Virus record (IMG/VR): IMGVR_UViG_3300032265_000625
Span: 1 to 35,281 of that record
Direction: 5' to 3' (one strand)
Length of the DNA: 35,281 nucleotides
From: a virus
The first letter of the stretch is position 1, and the number at the start of each line of letters is the position of its first letter. The position numbers and the translations under genes are program-made. Below are positions 24,501-32,672 of this stretch, in pieces. The notes under the pieces are model-generated. The model did not search any database. It worked only from the letters and a program-made list of their open reading frames with translations, and was not told the origin of the DNA.

Positions 24501-25194
24501 TTAGGTCATCAAGAGCTTGAACACCAGAACGAATAAACCCACGCCCGCCAACTGCGCCTTCAAGGCCCAGAGCGTTCAAAGCAGCATAGGGAATACCTAA
24601 GGCAGCAGCAGACCCTAAATCGGCCTTACCGCCCGTTTGTTCGCGTTGGTTTTGAATGATGTCGCCGACGCTAGATGGATAGCTGGCCGCTACAGAACCA
24701 GCTAATTGACCACGCCCAAGAGTTTTAGCAAGAGCCGCAGCCTCTTCAGCCTTACCCGCTGAACGCGCCGCAGTAAGAGCCGCACGAGTACCGCCCATCA
24801 AAGCCCTAGCACCTAAGCCACCAGCTAATGATTCTGCAAGGTATGGAGCCGACTGAATACCAAGCCCAGCAATATAATTAGCTAGATCACCAGCCCCATT
24901 AACATCTTTCCAATTTTCAATCGCCCCTTGTTGAACAGCGGATTCAGAAGCACGAGCAGCTTCAGCTTCATTTTGAATTCTTTGTTCTTCAAGCCAATCA
25001 CGAGCTTTTTCAGCGCCAAATTTATCTGCAATTTCTTGAGCTGTGCCGTAAAGATTTGCTTGATAAGAATCAATTGAAGCGGATAATCTATTTCTAGTTT
25101 GGCCACGTTTTGCATTTGGATCAACAAAACCTAAAGATGGCGCAGCCGAAGACGTAAATAAAGACGGCGTTGAATCTGAAATATAAATAGGCAT
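18583..25194 (-). CDS. Giant internal virion protein with embedded zinc metallopeptidase, 2203 aa
   Basis: Largest gene of the window. Features in order: Gly/Ala-rich hydrophobic stretches at about residues 105-180 and 270-310, of the kind that could insert into membranes; a Pro/Thr/Ala-rich linker at about 470-700; a Lys/Glu coiled region near 850-920; a zincin-like domain with HEVAH (His998, Glu999, His1002); a long helical part with the phage motif YAPLKRYGQYAV near 1370; a hydrophobic segment near 1800; FADGGEV near 2080; and a terminal SYPLISPTLTKAEL block near 2150. The size and multi-domain plan match phage polyvalent or T7 gp16-like ejected proteins. Likely roles are DNA ejection and modification of the cell envelope or host proteins. 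The catalytic activity is inferred from the motif. Confidence 0.85.
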   Translation of the reverse strand: MPIYISDSTPSLFTSSAAPSLGFVDPNAKRGQTRNRLSASIDSYQANLYGTAQEIADKFGAEKARDWLEEQRIQNEAEAARASESAVQQGAIENWKDVNGAGDLANYIAGLGIQSAPYLAESLAGGLGARALMGGTRAALTAARSAGKAEEAAALAKTLGRGQLAGSVAASYPSSVGDIIQNQREQTGGKADLGSAAALGIPYAALNALGLEGAVGGRGFIRSGVQALDDLKGIKGGLARMAVAAGKGGAEEALGETGQEVINQAGRMAVDPNATFTDPEALQRYKESAIGGGLLGGVGAGVMGGWRRNSAPSNLLNPDQDQTSDDNAGNPSVNVNNPNVPLQDWINQQLNVKQDVSKDIAAKAHAKRQADIVAAMNEPSGRFVNDENGIERELTMGEAADMGDPDSKEALTALQADHGDAEAAAAGLKPSKNAKRLDNFNRLVDMKHLGLIDQSQFDQSIEQLNASKYGAVAKVLDLIEKEHAAKQKQQISTKASEATQATPNVGEANVSTPARTPVVSKSSIPSQRVDTAGGVASTGSTSLVEGGASRAPVNTLAPNAEVSLLSNQTSQPTADLTTPVSTEPVVSRKRRVLASTLAPVQAFVAPAAAVPQVSTEAAPTQTHPGLSAEDQLAAAQATGNATELEAQNQEDSGQRLEETEQHRADTLADILKARFSKSKTPQRDIAIATAYIEALKNAPHGSKGLVTARIGQQFGIGVKAVQKIGDTTALVDAAVAMGLDPNSVRGLFEIGNNQNTNFGTATGGVTEALAQNGMANTEGENSGFDVENDLWKQGNAKEGIGDTTNATDEAKANAISSLMNQIEELQETAASTGVDLTEQIENLQTKLVKAVKSYETHLKAKEAKAKADKAEAEAKAKETPKNKKSKVEEGEEVEENHQEKTDNTEALNGNVGFESRSKSFHDAGELSDEFDGVAVGIGQLEDLGIEHTLDFVSDWKTINDTSKNAINGEISTAGGRYTITLNEAKLTNSDHAAETVTHEVAHAFDMAPHGGVYSSQPEMSFGLKDGVITPVGEVARELHNLYLTKQAWNEYLEYPFDTAKFPSIVSHVVVEGEAFAQAFSAYANPKVQEVMRRLAPKTAAFLDEVIKHVKSTKSLQLQTQTTSAKRSLAFRNRNASTGSKVVVNPNGLRGRGQERLASQSAAQNVFNSAQAEVIGKSVTGAANTAINLIAFTSDVLKRAVSQGLASARELTHIYQQRSALMGKVERQANKVIDLASNIPAEEQGRGPNSANQFLLDSTRLKKWGFQPSWLTQQVPLDSVMKSRWKNLSPESKVWITETLKHGHMMLQQKKNLVTDSANLEFDALIDSAKTDNDLKRVASLQSAKATRLKEYGRIFSLNEGVPYAPLKRYGQYAVVAKSAEYENAKTAKERAALESNEDHYFVDFAETEADALKMVRELKDSKTYNTVYSRQKESDRHGLFGGTMDALNKLRGALDSELNNTKDAAERASIRKTQEMVTDMFLTSLAENSARKSELRRKGIAGNIDMLRSFSTQARADAHFMAAAKYNTATNLTLNKMRKQLKALAPDSQHEASKTLNEILQRHGESMEYNQHPWTSLINRATSIWMLATSPMYYLQNLTQPFMLSLPVMTERHNYAKVATTLVKSYSEISALFKTAKTDGEINFDKFPADVREMLKTLADRGRIQISMDAELGRVRLDPEHIVSRGLNKIDRIIRTASEKVEAINRATTAITAYRMEFAKTNDAAKALEYADSILERTHGDYTAINAPRAFNTSLGKVALQFRKFQLIQATLLTKLVYNSVKGESSEIKWGARKALAFTLGHTAVMAGAVGLPGFAALAFMLKHLARLWQEPDDEPFDLEEELRKMIGDEDTANVLLRGAPNLAGLDLSSKLGMGNVLSIAPYSDIDFSRKGFYEIAGGLAFGAPGALGARVFDGLGLIGRGEYQKGIEQLLPNGIANGMKAYREQTEGMSNRNNDTTMSAEDISTFDTAATALGLSTTKKSLQQERGTIKYETEQHFKDRESAIRQEFLEARKNGEDTQEIRSKWKALQDKKHELGFKRSGMDALFKSAQSQHQREKHTLEGIQYNKSNKKYVENLTGFADGGEVSYEADPVVGIQGSAAPYGTRWITSPSDPVTAKGSGYFGILPNKFQGGVSSELSADNEKGSYPLISPTLTKAELNGILANKATDEAESKARAWQKVQLQKGQDPFAQKLGLRFPQPTE

Positions 25195-25195
25195 A

Positions 25196-26494
25196 TTACT
25201 TAGCCTGTTTTGTCAAAAACTCATCAATTAACAATTGGGGCGGAATGCCTTTACTTATAGCTTGTTGCACAAAAGGAGATTTTAAAAACACGGCTTGGTT
25301 TCCTTTTGAAAGGGCCGCTTCGTTTTGTAATTTTGTATGGTCTTGAGGATTAAGTTCAAAATGGCCGTTTTCTTTTTGGTGTTGGTCAACCAAATGCTCA
25401 AATTTATTAACGGTGACAGGCGACGTTGTTCCTGTTTCGGCATCGTGAACCATAACAGTGTTTAGCGCTTTTCCGCTTGGGTGAACAGCTAAGAGACTAG
25501 CTGTTTTTCTTAATTCCTTGGGTGGAGTATTTGGATCACTCAACTGTTTTTGAAATGTATCAGCCAAATCCGCAAACGAAGTTAATTCTTTTAGCTGAGC
25601 TTCCTGTAGCTGATTCATCATTCCATGCGCGCTTCGAGCAATTTCTGCGGCTCTAATATGAGCGGCATTTGCAGCTTGAGAAATTTGTTGGTAAACTCCG
25701 CCTTCTTTATGAAAGTTAGATTGAGTTTCAGCATTCATCATTCCAGCGTCAGCAGCTTTTTCTTGAGCTCCAACTTTTCTTCCTTCCATTGTTGCAGTCT
25801 GAGCTTTCCAATAATCTTCATTGCTTACACTGCCAAGTTTGTGCATTATTTGAGTATTCAATGCCCGAGCTGCAACTTCTCTGGCTTGATCTGGGGTTAC
25901 TTCATGAGACTCAAGCAATTTGTTATTGTTGTCCAAAACATGATATAAACGACTGCCATTAGGTAAAATTTCACTTTGAGTTACTTTTTGGCCATCAGGA
26001 ACTTTGGCATTATAGTAAGTAGTACCGTGGGTATCTCCCCACGCAAAAGGGTCGTTCTGAAGTTGCGCAAATTGAGATTTGTGTTCAGCTAAAATGGCAT
26101 TACGTTCAGCTTCTTTCCCTAGCGCCGAGGCGTTTTGTTGTAACTGAAGACCCAAAGCTTTATTCTTTGGATCGGTGGAATTTAGGTACACACGAGCTTG
26201 GTCTGCAAGAATATCTTGCGTTGGTCGAGCGACGGGAGCCGTAGCCCCTGGCATTACGTTACCGTTGTCGTCTGCCCAAATACGGCTACCATTAACTCCA
26301 GCCCCCTGAGTAGTAGTTTGAATGCCCTTTAGAGCAGTGTTTGTAGCATCCTGATCCGCCCAAGCTTGACGCATACGATCCTGCTGTTCCTTTTGAAACT
26401 TCTGTTGCTCCTGTTGATTGAGCGCGTTTAAGCCTTGGGTTACACCTTGACCGATACCGCCTAAAGCTGGCGCTATGGATGACAGAAAGCTCAT
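25196..26494 (-). CDS. Putative internal virion protein, 432 aa
   Basis: Helical, Gln/Ala/Asn-rich protein with a hydrophobic, glycine-containing start (MSFLSSIAPALGGIGQGVTQ) and a coiled segment around residues 26-46. The remainder is rich in polar helices. AAGGAG is placed well before the ATG. It lies one base upstream of the giant gene, in the position T7-like phages use for internal core proteins (gp14, gp15). No enzymatic motif visible. The family assignment is by position and composition, so a different internal or scaffold role remains possible. Confidence 0.7.
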   Translation of the reverse strand: MSFLSSIAPALGGIGQGVTQGLNALNQQEQQKFQKEQQDRMRQAWADQDATNTALKGIQTTTQGAGVNGSRIWADDNGNVMPGATAPVARPTQDILADQARVYLNSTDPKNKALGLQLQQNASALGKEAERNAILAEHKSQFAQLQNDPFAWGDTHGTTYYNAKVPDGQKVTQSEILPNGSRLYHVLDNNNKLLESHEVTPDQAREVAARALNTQIMHKLGSVSNEDYWKAQTATMEGRKVGAQEKAADAGMMNAETQSNFHKEGGVYQQISQAANAAHIRAAEIARSAHGMMNQLQEAQLKELTSFADLADTFQKQLSDPNTPPKELRKTASLLAVHPSGKALNTVMVHDAETGTTSPVTVNKFEHLVDQHQKENGHFELNPQDHTKLQNEAALSKGNQAVFLKSPFVQQAISKGIPPQLLIDEFLTKQAK

Positions 26495-26504
26495 GGATTA
26501 CTCC

Positions 26505-26774
26505 TTAGATTTTGATTTCTACGTCGTCAAGAACGTCGGTAGAAGATTTAACTTTTTTGGCTTTAGGTGTGTCTGTAACTGTGGCAATTTCTTCAACAGT
26601 AGGCGCAACATCAGGAATCAAATCATTTTCCAGTGCCAAACCTAGCGCATTCAAATACGGACGACCATCAGCACCGACTTCGCTAACGTATTGTTTTTTG
26701 CCATCAACAACTGCGATCAAGTGACCGCCAACAACTTCACCGCCAATTTTTTCTGCTAGTTCATAAATATTCAT
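26505..26774 (-). CDS. Hypothetical protein, 89 aa
   Basis: The N-terminal half is compact (IYELAEKIGGEVVGGHLIAV, then DGRPYLNALGLAL), followed by a Val/Thr/Lys-rich tail ending DDVEIKI. TAGGAG lies about 9 bases upstream of the ATG, which overlaps the previous stop (ATGA). Not recognised. Placement between two putative internal virion proteins suggests a virion or assembly role. Confidence 0.65.
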   Translation of the reverse strand: MNIYELAEKIGGEVVGGHLIAVVDGKKQYVSEVGADGRPYLNALGLALENDLIPDVAPTVEEIATVTDTPKAKKVKSSTDVLDDVEIKI

Positions 26775-28006
26775 GCGTGACTCCTAATGCCTAAATGTTT
26801 TTCAAATTCAAGACCTTCTTGCCTCATCTTTTCCAGCTTATCCAAGCCGTACTTTTTTACTGTGCCGACTGGCATAATAAACTCTCCGTTGGAGAGCATT
26901 GCTGGAATTAAGTCATCTTTGGGGCCACCTGGGCCATGGACTGGGCCTCCAGGAATACCATTTTTTGGATGGTTTGACATTGGGTGAATGCTACCGCCGT
27001 TAGCGGCAAACATAGCTAGATCTAAAAGTTCGGGAGCAACAGCCGCAGAGGCTTCTTCAGCCGCAGGCGCAGCAGCAGCCGCAGGCACACCAAAATTTCC
27101 AATTGTGCCGTAATCTCCCATACCAGCGTCAAGAGCTGCATTGCCATTCATTCCAGCCAATGCTTTATCAACTTGAGTTTTAGCTAGTTTGCTAGCCAAA
27201 GCGTATCCTTGAATCCCATTAGTTAAAAGAGCTTGCCCTTCAGATGGGCCAGCCGATGCGGGTTGCGCTGGAGGTTGAATGTTATTCATTGCCCCAACAA
27301 TACCTTTTGTTTGCCCGCCCATCGCATATCCTGTAGGAGCTTGAGCCATGCCGCCATTGGCAAAAGGAGATACAAAACCACCGCCTTCAAAACGTCTAAC
27401 AACACCGCCATCAGCGGAAAAAATTGTAGAAGCCCAATTCTTAACCGCATTACCAGCTCCTGTGCCAGATAACGCAATACCAGCTCCTGTTAGGCTTCCC
27501 CAATTTTGCGCGGAAGTAGCATTAGCTTGATTATTTAATGATCCTGCCTGCGACATGGCATTTCCAGCAGAATTAGCAGCAGACGTAGCTTGACCAGGTA
27601 GGCCAAGGCCCATACTTACAATATCAGAGTTCATTGCGTAAGCTTTATCGCTCATCTGATTTCTACCAGCAGTTATACCACCAGCTCCTGTGGCAAATGC
27701 GTTATTGGCCATTTCAGATTTTGCGCGAATCGAAGCAGGATTACTTGGGTCTATGCCGTAAGACGCAAGATTTTTATCAAGGTTGTTAATGCCAGCATTA
27801 AATTGCGTTTGGTAGTCAGCTTCAGCTTGCCCCGCAACTTTATTTTTATTGGCTATAGAACCGTAATCGGCGGCTTGTTGACGAAGCTGACCTAAGTCTG
27901 CAAACGTTTTTCCAGATTCACCTTGAAGCTGCTTGCTACTGGCAACCTGTTGGTTATAGAGGTCTTCAAGACCTTGATAGTATTGACTGCCGCCGCCTCC
28001 ACCCAT
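26771..28006 (-). CDS. Putative internal virion protein, 411 aa, Gly/Ala-rich
   Basis: Starts with MGGGGGSQYYQGLEDLYNQQ, a known style of phage internal proteins, and continues as a helical Ala/Asn/Gly-rich chain to about residue 190. A flexible Gly-rich middle follows (FEGGGFVSPFANGGMAQ), then an Ala run (about residue 315). The C-terminal block GPGGPKDDLIPAMLSNGEFI is a recurrent motif (GGxxDxxPAxLSxGEF) at the ends of phage virion proteins. AGGAG precedes the ATG. It overlaps the next gene by four bases. The role in the particle is inferred. Confidence 0.75.
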   Translation of the reverse strand: MGGGGGSQYYQGLEDLYNQQVASSKQLQGESGKTFADLGQLRQQAADYGSIANKNKVAGQAEADYQTQFNAGINNLDKNLASYGIDPSNPASIRAKSEMANNAFATGAGGITAGRNQMSDKAYAMNSDIVSMGLGLPGQATSAANSAGNAMSQAGSLNNQANATSAQNWGSLTGAGIALSGTGAGNAVKNWASTIFSADGGVVRRFEGGGFVSPFANGGMAQAPTGYAMGGQTKGIVGAMNNIQPPAQPASAGPSEGQALLTNGIQGYALASKLAKTQVDKALAGMNGNAALDAGMGDYGTIGNFGVPAAAAAPAAEEASAAVAPELLDLAMFAANGGSIHPMSNHPKNGIPGGPVHGPGGPKDDLIPAMLSNGEFIMPVGTVKKYGLDKLEKMRQEGLEFEKHLGIRSHA

Positions 28007-28007
28007 A

Positions 28008-28439
28008 TTATGCTCCTATTGGTCTTTCGACCACTGTGTAAATCGATACCGCTTCTGGGGTAACCCACCGCGCGTACCTTTGCATCGATGGCCGAACGGC
28101 CGCTCTGATGGAAGATGCACCCAAAAACCGAGCTAATTTTTCAACTTCAGACCAGCATGAGTCCATAACCACGTTAAATCCTCTACCGCCCATGGCCAAT
28201 ACATGCAAAACCTTTTTTCGAGGATAGCTTAAAATTTGGAAAACAATAACCAAATCCATGTCTGTGTTATCGCTCATGACTGTGACAAAAGCTTCTTCTC
28301 GCTTTATCATGTCTGGAATATCCGAAATAAAAAACTCTCCTTGAGAAAAGTCTTCTGCGGCTAAAAGTTTACTACTCATTTGAGGCCACAATTCCTCAAA
28401 TTCCGTTGGCAAAATAACACGAAGGTGTGGCGCTCCCAT
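28008..28439 (-). CDS. GNAT-like fold protein, 143 aa
   Basis: Has the strand-helix order of a GNAT acetyltransferase: a loop with EAFVTVMSDN, paired strands DLVIVFQILSYP and KVLHVLAMGGRGF, then a helix (WSEVEKLARFLGASSIRAAV) and a late RYARW block. The usual acetyl-CoA binding loop (Q/RxxGxG/A) is not clear; MGGRGF is the nearest. Such proteins occur among structural genes of several podoviruses. Enzyme activity is uncertain, and it may be a degenerate acetyltransferase in virion assembly. The start has only a weak site. Confidence 0.6.
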   Translation of the reverse strand: MGAPHLRVILPTEFEELWPQMSSKLLAAEDFSQGEFFISDIPDMIKREEAFVTVMSDNTDMDLVIVFQILSYPRKKVLHVLAMGGRGFNVVMDSCWSEVEKLARFLGASSIRAAVRPSMQRYARWVTPEAVSIYTVVERPIGA

Positions 28440-28450
28440 AGCCTATAGTA

Positions 28451-28693
28451 TCAGGTTTTTCTTTGAAGATCAACATAAGGCCATAAATCCGCGTTTGACC
28501 AGTTAGGGTTTGAAGTCAACGTTGTATAGTTTGCACCATCAACAAGGTAGACTTGTATTGTATTTGGATCAATGGATTTTCCATCAGGCATAAGATTGCC
28601 AACCGACGTACGAACATACTTACCAAGGACTTCTTCAACAGACAGAAAATCTTCTGTAACTGTTTTTGCAGGAATAGTTGCTTCTCTAGGCAT
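28451..28693 (-). CDS. Hypothetical virion-operon protein, 80 aa
   Basis: TTGGAG lies 9 bases before the ATG. The product is hydrophilic with beta character (VLGKYVRTSVGNLMPDG, then NTIQVYLVDGANYTTL) and ends in WPYVDLQRKT. No family recognised. It overlaps the tail fibre gene by eight bases and may be a fibre-associated or assembly protein. This is inference from order only. Confidence 0.65.
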   Translation of the reverse strand: MPREATIPAKTVTEDFLSVEEVLGKYVRTSVGNLMPDGKSIDPNTIQVYLVDGANYTTLTSNPNWSNADLWPYVDLQRKT

Positions 28694-30590
28694 TTTTGTT
28701 CTCCAAAAGTGTTACTTTAATATCCAATTCTTGAACGGCTTTTGTTAGAGCCGCCACGATACCTTCTGTTCCCACAGCTTTTAAACCTTTTAAAAGTCCT
28801 GCCTCATCGGCATGTGTGTATACTATACTAGATTCTTTTCCGCCTGTCGCAACCATAACATCATCGGCAATAAACCCATACATTAATTTATCAAATGTCA
28901 TCAAAGTCGTATTCCAATTATAAGTAACTGGTTTTAATGACCGAACAAATTCAAGACCCAAATCTATTGGTTGAATATTTGTTTTTAAAGAGCGATCTGA
29001 AATTTGGTAAATATTAATGTTTGTACCAGAACTTGAAATGCCAACTCCAGGGAAACTGGCTGTTAAAGTTAAATAACCAGTCAACCCATTTAGAGAATTT
29101 ACTACTGAGACTGGCGTCCAACCACCGCCTGATAAAAAATAGCTAGAACTAGGAGCACTGCCAATAAGTTGGCTTTGAGTAATAGACCCAGAATATGTAC
29201 TTGCCGATCCAGCACTACTCGCATAAGCAACGCTTCCACTCGAAGAGACAGGGGTAAACCCTAATGCTCCAGTAACATCTCCACTGCTTAAAGTAACAGC
29301 ACCTACTCTAGTATTAAAACTAGAAACCCCAGCAGTAATACCACTAATTGGATACCAACTTCCATCACCAGCTAAAAAATAAGTGTTGGAGTTGGGTGGT
29401 GTCGCAATCCGAACGCCGTTATGATTAAAAAACCCAGAGATATAAAGCGCCGTTCCAGAAACGCTAGTTGCATTTATTGCAATGCCTGCTGCTGAATCAT
29501 ACGCACTTAAGCCAATTCCTCCAGCGGTAACACCATAAACAGAAACCCCACCAGAAGTTGTATATGCTTTTATTGCAGTGCTAAAAAGACCACCGCCATC
29601 GACTACTAACCCATAAATTGTAGAAGACCCATTTATGTAAGCTACCGTGTTTGAGCTAGAGCTACCACCATATATAAAGCCAGTGCCCGATAAACTAAAA
29701 TGTCCTGAACTCGTTATATCGCCAGAAAATGTACCAGATGCTCCAGTAATATCGCCTTTAAAAATCGCTGCGCCAGTTGTAGCATCTATAGAAAACGTAG
29801 GTGTTCCTGAATTAAGCCCAACAATACCACGGCTAGTAATGGCAACGCCAGAACCAGAAGCTACACCAGAACTGTTTACAGAAATACTTCCCGTAGCAAA
29901 AGCCCCAGCACCTGTAAGATTAATAGTACCGCTAAGAACGTCAGACGCAGATTTGTTTAATTTAGTTGCGGCGGCTGCAATAGCCGCAGAAGCGTTTGAA
30001 TTCGCTGTACTTATATTTCCTAAAACCGTGCTAACAGTATCGGAACCAAGGTAAGCACCAACTTGAATAATAGAATTAGCTTTGATTGTTCCAAGAACAT
30101 TTAAGTTACCAGTGGCCGTATCAATAGTGATACTAGAAACCCAGTTACCCGTGGAAGGGTCGTTATATCCCCCAACAATACCTGTGGAAAGTAAGCCAAG
30201 CGCTGTTCGTACAGTTCCAGTATAAGCTCCAGTAGACCCAAGTGGAATTGCATTTTTATTTTGAAAAAGAATGTAATTTAGCCCCGTCTTCATAATGTTG
30301 TCAGACGTATTGCCATTTGAAATAATGCTGGCTGCACCTGTTTCTAAATCTTGGGTTAATCTAGCACGAGTATAGGCAGGGGCAAGTGGAGGCATGTTAA
30401 CACTGCTGTTAATATTTCCGTAGGTATTTCCAACAGTCGTAGAAACCGCTGTGCTACTTGCTGTAACGCTGGCTTTGGTTGCAAAAGTGTTAATAGCAAT
30501 TTGAATATTTTGAGACAACGCATCTAATGCTGCCCGAGCTTGCGGATCAGAAACAGCATTAGTTGGAGGAATGGGCAAAAAATTAGCCAT
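28686..30590 (-). CDS. Tail fibre/spike with C-terminal S74 chaperone domain, 634 aa
   Basis: Receptor-binding fibre. The N-terminal region (residues 1-170) is helical and then reads TATGNLNVLGTIKANSIIQV, as in phage central fibre and tail-tip proteins. The shaft is Gly/Ser/Thr-rich and beta-structured, with the fibre motifs GDGSWYPI and FNTRVGAVTLSSGDVTGALG. The last 104 residues are a peptidase S74 intramolecular chaperone: SDRSLKTNI starts at Ser531, the expected self-cleavage position, and a final coiled coil (LTKAVQELDIKVTLLENK) would drive trimerisation. Family knowledge: the domain folds the trimer, then cuts itself off. Confidence 0.9.
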   Translation of the reverse strand: MANFLPIPPTNAVSDPQARAALDALSQNIQIAINTFATKASVTASSTAVSTTVGNTYGNINSSVNMPPLAPAYTRARLTQDLETGAASIISNGNTSDNIMKTGLNYILFQNKNAIPLGSTGAYTGTVRTALGLLSTGIVGGYNDPSTGNWVSSITIDTATGNLNVLGTIKANSIIQVGAYLGSDTVSTVLGNISTANSNASAAIAAAATKLNKSASDVLSGTINLTGAGAFATGSISVNSSGVASGSGVAITSRGIVGLNSGTPTFSIDATTGAAIFKGDITGASGTFSGDITSSGHFSLSGTGFIYGGSSSSNTVAYINGSSTIYGLVVDGGGLFSTAIKAYTTSGGVSVYGVTAGGIGLSAYDSAAGIAINATSVSGTALYISGFFNHNGVRIATPPNSNTYFLAGDGSWYPISGITAGVSSFNTRVGAVTLSSGDVTGALGFTPVSSSGSVAYASSAGSASTYSGSITQSQLIGSAPSSSYFLSGGGWTPVSVVNSLNGLTGYLTLTASFPGVGISSSGTNINIYQISDRSLKTNIQPIDLGLEFVRSLKPVTYNWNTTLMTFDKLMYGFIADDVMVATGGKESSIVYTHADEAGLLKGLKAVGTEGIVAALTKAVQELDIKVTLLENKNA

Positions 30591-32670
30591 TTTTTAATTC
30601 GCTCATATCAGTTGCCATTGCTACGTACTGAATTAAATTTTGAGATTGGAGACGAATTGACCAACGCAACGCTGACCCAGGAAGAACAGTAGCTCCGTTT
30701 AAACCTTTTGATGGAAGGCGGTAGTACCCTGTACCAGAAGCAGTAAATGTATAGTATTGGTTTCCATCTGCGTACAAAATAACTGTTACGGATGATGTTG
30801 AACGAATGTGCATAGCACCAAAAGATGTATACCCTGGAAAAACAAAATCTTTGCTCCACCAATCAAGGGTATAGTACCCATCATTTCTAAATCTATAAAT
30901 GTACGCGCCCTGGGAATAATACAACGTGTCTTGCAGTGGCATGTAAAACATGTCGTCGTACTGCTCATTAAATTGCGTATATGTCCCTGCTGCCTCATCC
31001 AAACGAATAACAAATCCAAGAGCAGATGCACTATCAACTAAAACCAAAAATCCATCATGGTAAGCCATCTTAGCTGTGCTTGGGGATGTCAAAATACTTG
31101 AATAGCGATTACGCCAATCTTCTCTGGAGAAAAGTTGTTGGCTCATAGTTAAAGAAGCGGTTGATCCATTGACTGTAATAAGGCCATCTTGAGTTGCAAA
31201 CGCAACCGCCCCATCAATATTGATCATTAGTTTGGGATCAATCCCAGCCTGAGGAATTGGCAATTTATGCTGTTGCATATTGGTAGGCGTACTACCCATA
31301 ACAATGTATGACCCAGAATTAGTTGTTACTACCAGCGCTTGAGCTGTAACACAAATTCCTCTAATGTTGTAAGGAAACGTTTGCGAGTATGGCCAAGCGT
31401 GGGGTCTAAATGGTTCACTGAAATAAAGAGTATTTCCGTAAAACGCCGCAAAAATTCCATTTGGCATTGCTACCAAATTTTGCATTGGATACGGGGGAAC
31501 ATAAAATTGTTGTGAGATTAAAGCTGTACCCGCACTTGAAACTTTAAAACTGGTATCTAAAAATTGAAGTGTTCCTGTAATTGTTGAAGTCTGAGTTTGA
31601 ACATCAAAAGTTGAACCTGTACCCACAGTTAACTGAAGATAAGTTGTGCCAGTGCCAAAGGTTCTATAGACATTAATACCGCTATAAGGAACATAACCTG
31701 TAAATAAAGATCCAGATGTAGGATCAGTAATGTTAATTTGAACTTCCTGCATGTACGTTACATCAATAACGTTTGCACCGCCTGGAGCAGATTCTTCATT
31801 TACATAATTATAAAATGTGTAATCATATGCCCTTGTTTCCATTGTTCCCCAAATAAAAGTCAAACTGCCAGTATTGGTCAAGGAGACTTCTACGCCACCA
31901 GGAAAAGCACGACTTGTCGTTGGGTTTGTTGCACCCCCAGAAACAATTACATTAAAGTATTCCGCGTGAGGAGTTACACTTTCATCATAAAGAATAATTT
32001 GGCAAACCAAATTTGCTGCGGGGTTAGTACCTGTGCCAATCCCACTTCCAGCGGTAGTAGTTACATCTCCAGTTACGCCATCGGTCACAGTTGTGGAAGT
32101 ATCATTAGGTACCCAAGTAACTTTGGCAGGTGGAGTAAATGTGTATTGTTTAAATGCAATAACCCCAGTTAATGTAACAGTAGCTTTACCAGTTTGATTA
32201 CCACTTGCGTCTTCCCACCAAGCCGTTGCAACAATGCTTGAATTTGGATAATCAGGAATTATTGTGCGTTCAATAACTTTAAGTTGAATTTGATTTGGAG
32301 GTTGCGGCACACCCACTTTCGCTGAGGCAGAAGGCGGCCCACCAGAAGGAGTTGCTGTGGAATAATCGGCTACTTGCAAACCCGCAGAATTTTGAAAATA
32401 AACTCGATGGTAGGATTGCGCTACAACAGGACTTCTGTAAGCGTACGTCTCTGTTGTCCACGTAAAGAAATTTGTTCCTTCTTCGGTGTAAAGCCCTTTA
32501 ACGGGACTTGGAAAAGGTGTGGAATTAACAACTGTGCCTAACTTTAAAGGCCGTAAATCTTTTTGCGCATAGTCGCACCAAAGCGATTGCTGAGCGTTTT
32601 CTTGTGGCAACAAATAAGGAGGCAGATTAGGGATTTCCCCTGAGAATGCTTTAAGCGTTACAACTGTCAT
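30583..32670 (-). CDS. Putative tail nozzle-like beta-propeller virion protein, 695 aa
   Basis: Large, beta-rich protein. The start (SGEIPNLPPYLLPQENAQQS, then LRPLKLG) matches a recurring opening of phage tail proteins. The middle has fibronectin-like strands with many Thr and Val (residues about 130-260). The last half has repeated strands with GSYIVMGST and FSREDWRNRYS, a pattern I associate with T7 gp12-like nozzle proteins built as beta-propellers. I place it as a tail tube or nozzle component with moderate certainty. It overlaps the fibre gene by eight bases and follows the endolysin by two bases. No catalytic residues evident. Confidence 0.7.
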   Translation of the reverse strand: MTVVTLKAFSGEIPNLPPYLLPQENAQQSLWCDYAQKDLRPLKLGTVVNSTPFPSPVKGLYTEEGTNFFTWTTETYAYRSPVVAQSYHRVYFQNSAGLQVADYSTATPSGGPPSASAKVGVPQPPNQIQLKVIERTIIPDYPNSSIVATAWWEDASGNQTGKATVTLTGVIAFKQYTFTPPAKVTWVPNDTSTTVTDGVTGDVTTTAGSGIGTGTNPAANLVCQIILYDESVTPHAEYFNVIVSGGATNPTTSRAFPGGVEVSLTNTGSLTFIWGTMETRAYDYTFYNYVNEESAPGGANVIDVTYMQEVQINITDPTSGSLFTGYVPYSGINVYRTFGTGTTYLQLTVGTGSTFDVQTQTSTITGTLQFLDTSFKVSSAGTALISQQFYVPPYPMQNLVAMPNGIFAAFYGNTLYFSEPFRPHAWPYSQTFPYNIRGICVTAQALVVTTNSGSYIVMGSTPTNMQQHKLPIPQAGIDPKLMINIDGAVAFATQDGLITVNGSTASLTMSQQLFSREDWRNRYSSILTSPSTAKMAYHDGFLVLVDSASALGFVIRLDEAAGTYTQFNEQYDDMFYMPLQDTLYYSQGAYIYRFRNDGYYTLDWWSKDFVFPGYTSFGAMHIRSTSSVTVILYADGNQYYTFTASGTGYYRLPSKGLNGATVLPGSALRWSIRLQSQNLIQYVAMATDMSELKNG

Positions 32671-32672
32671 GA

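Noticed and set aside
31738-32172. 144-codon + strand frame within the putative nozzle gene
   Set aside because: Antisense to a beta-rich structural gene, with no initiation signal and an implausible product.
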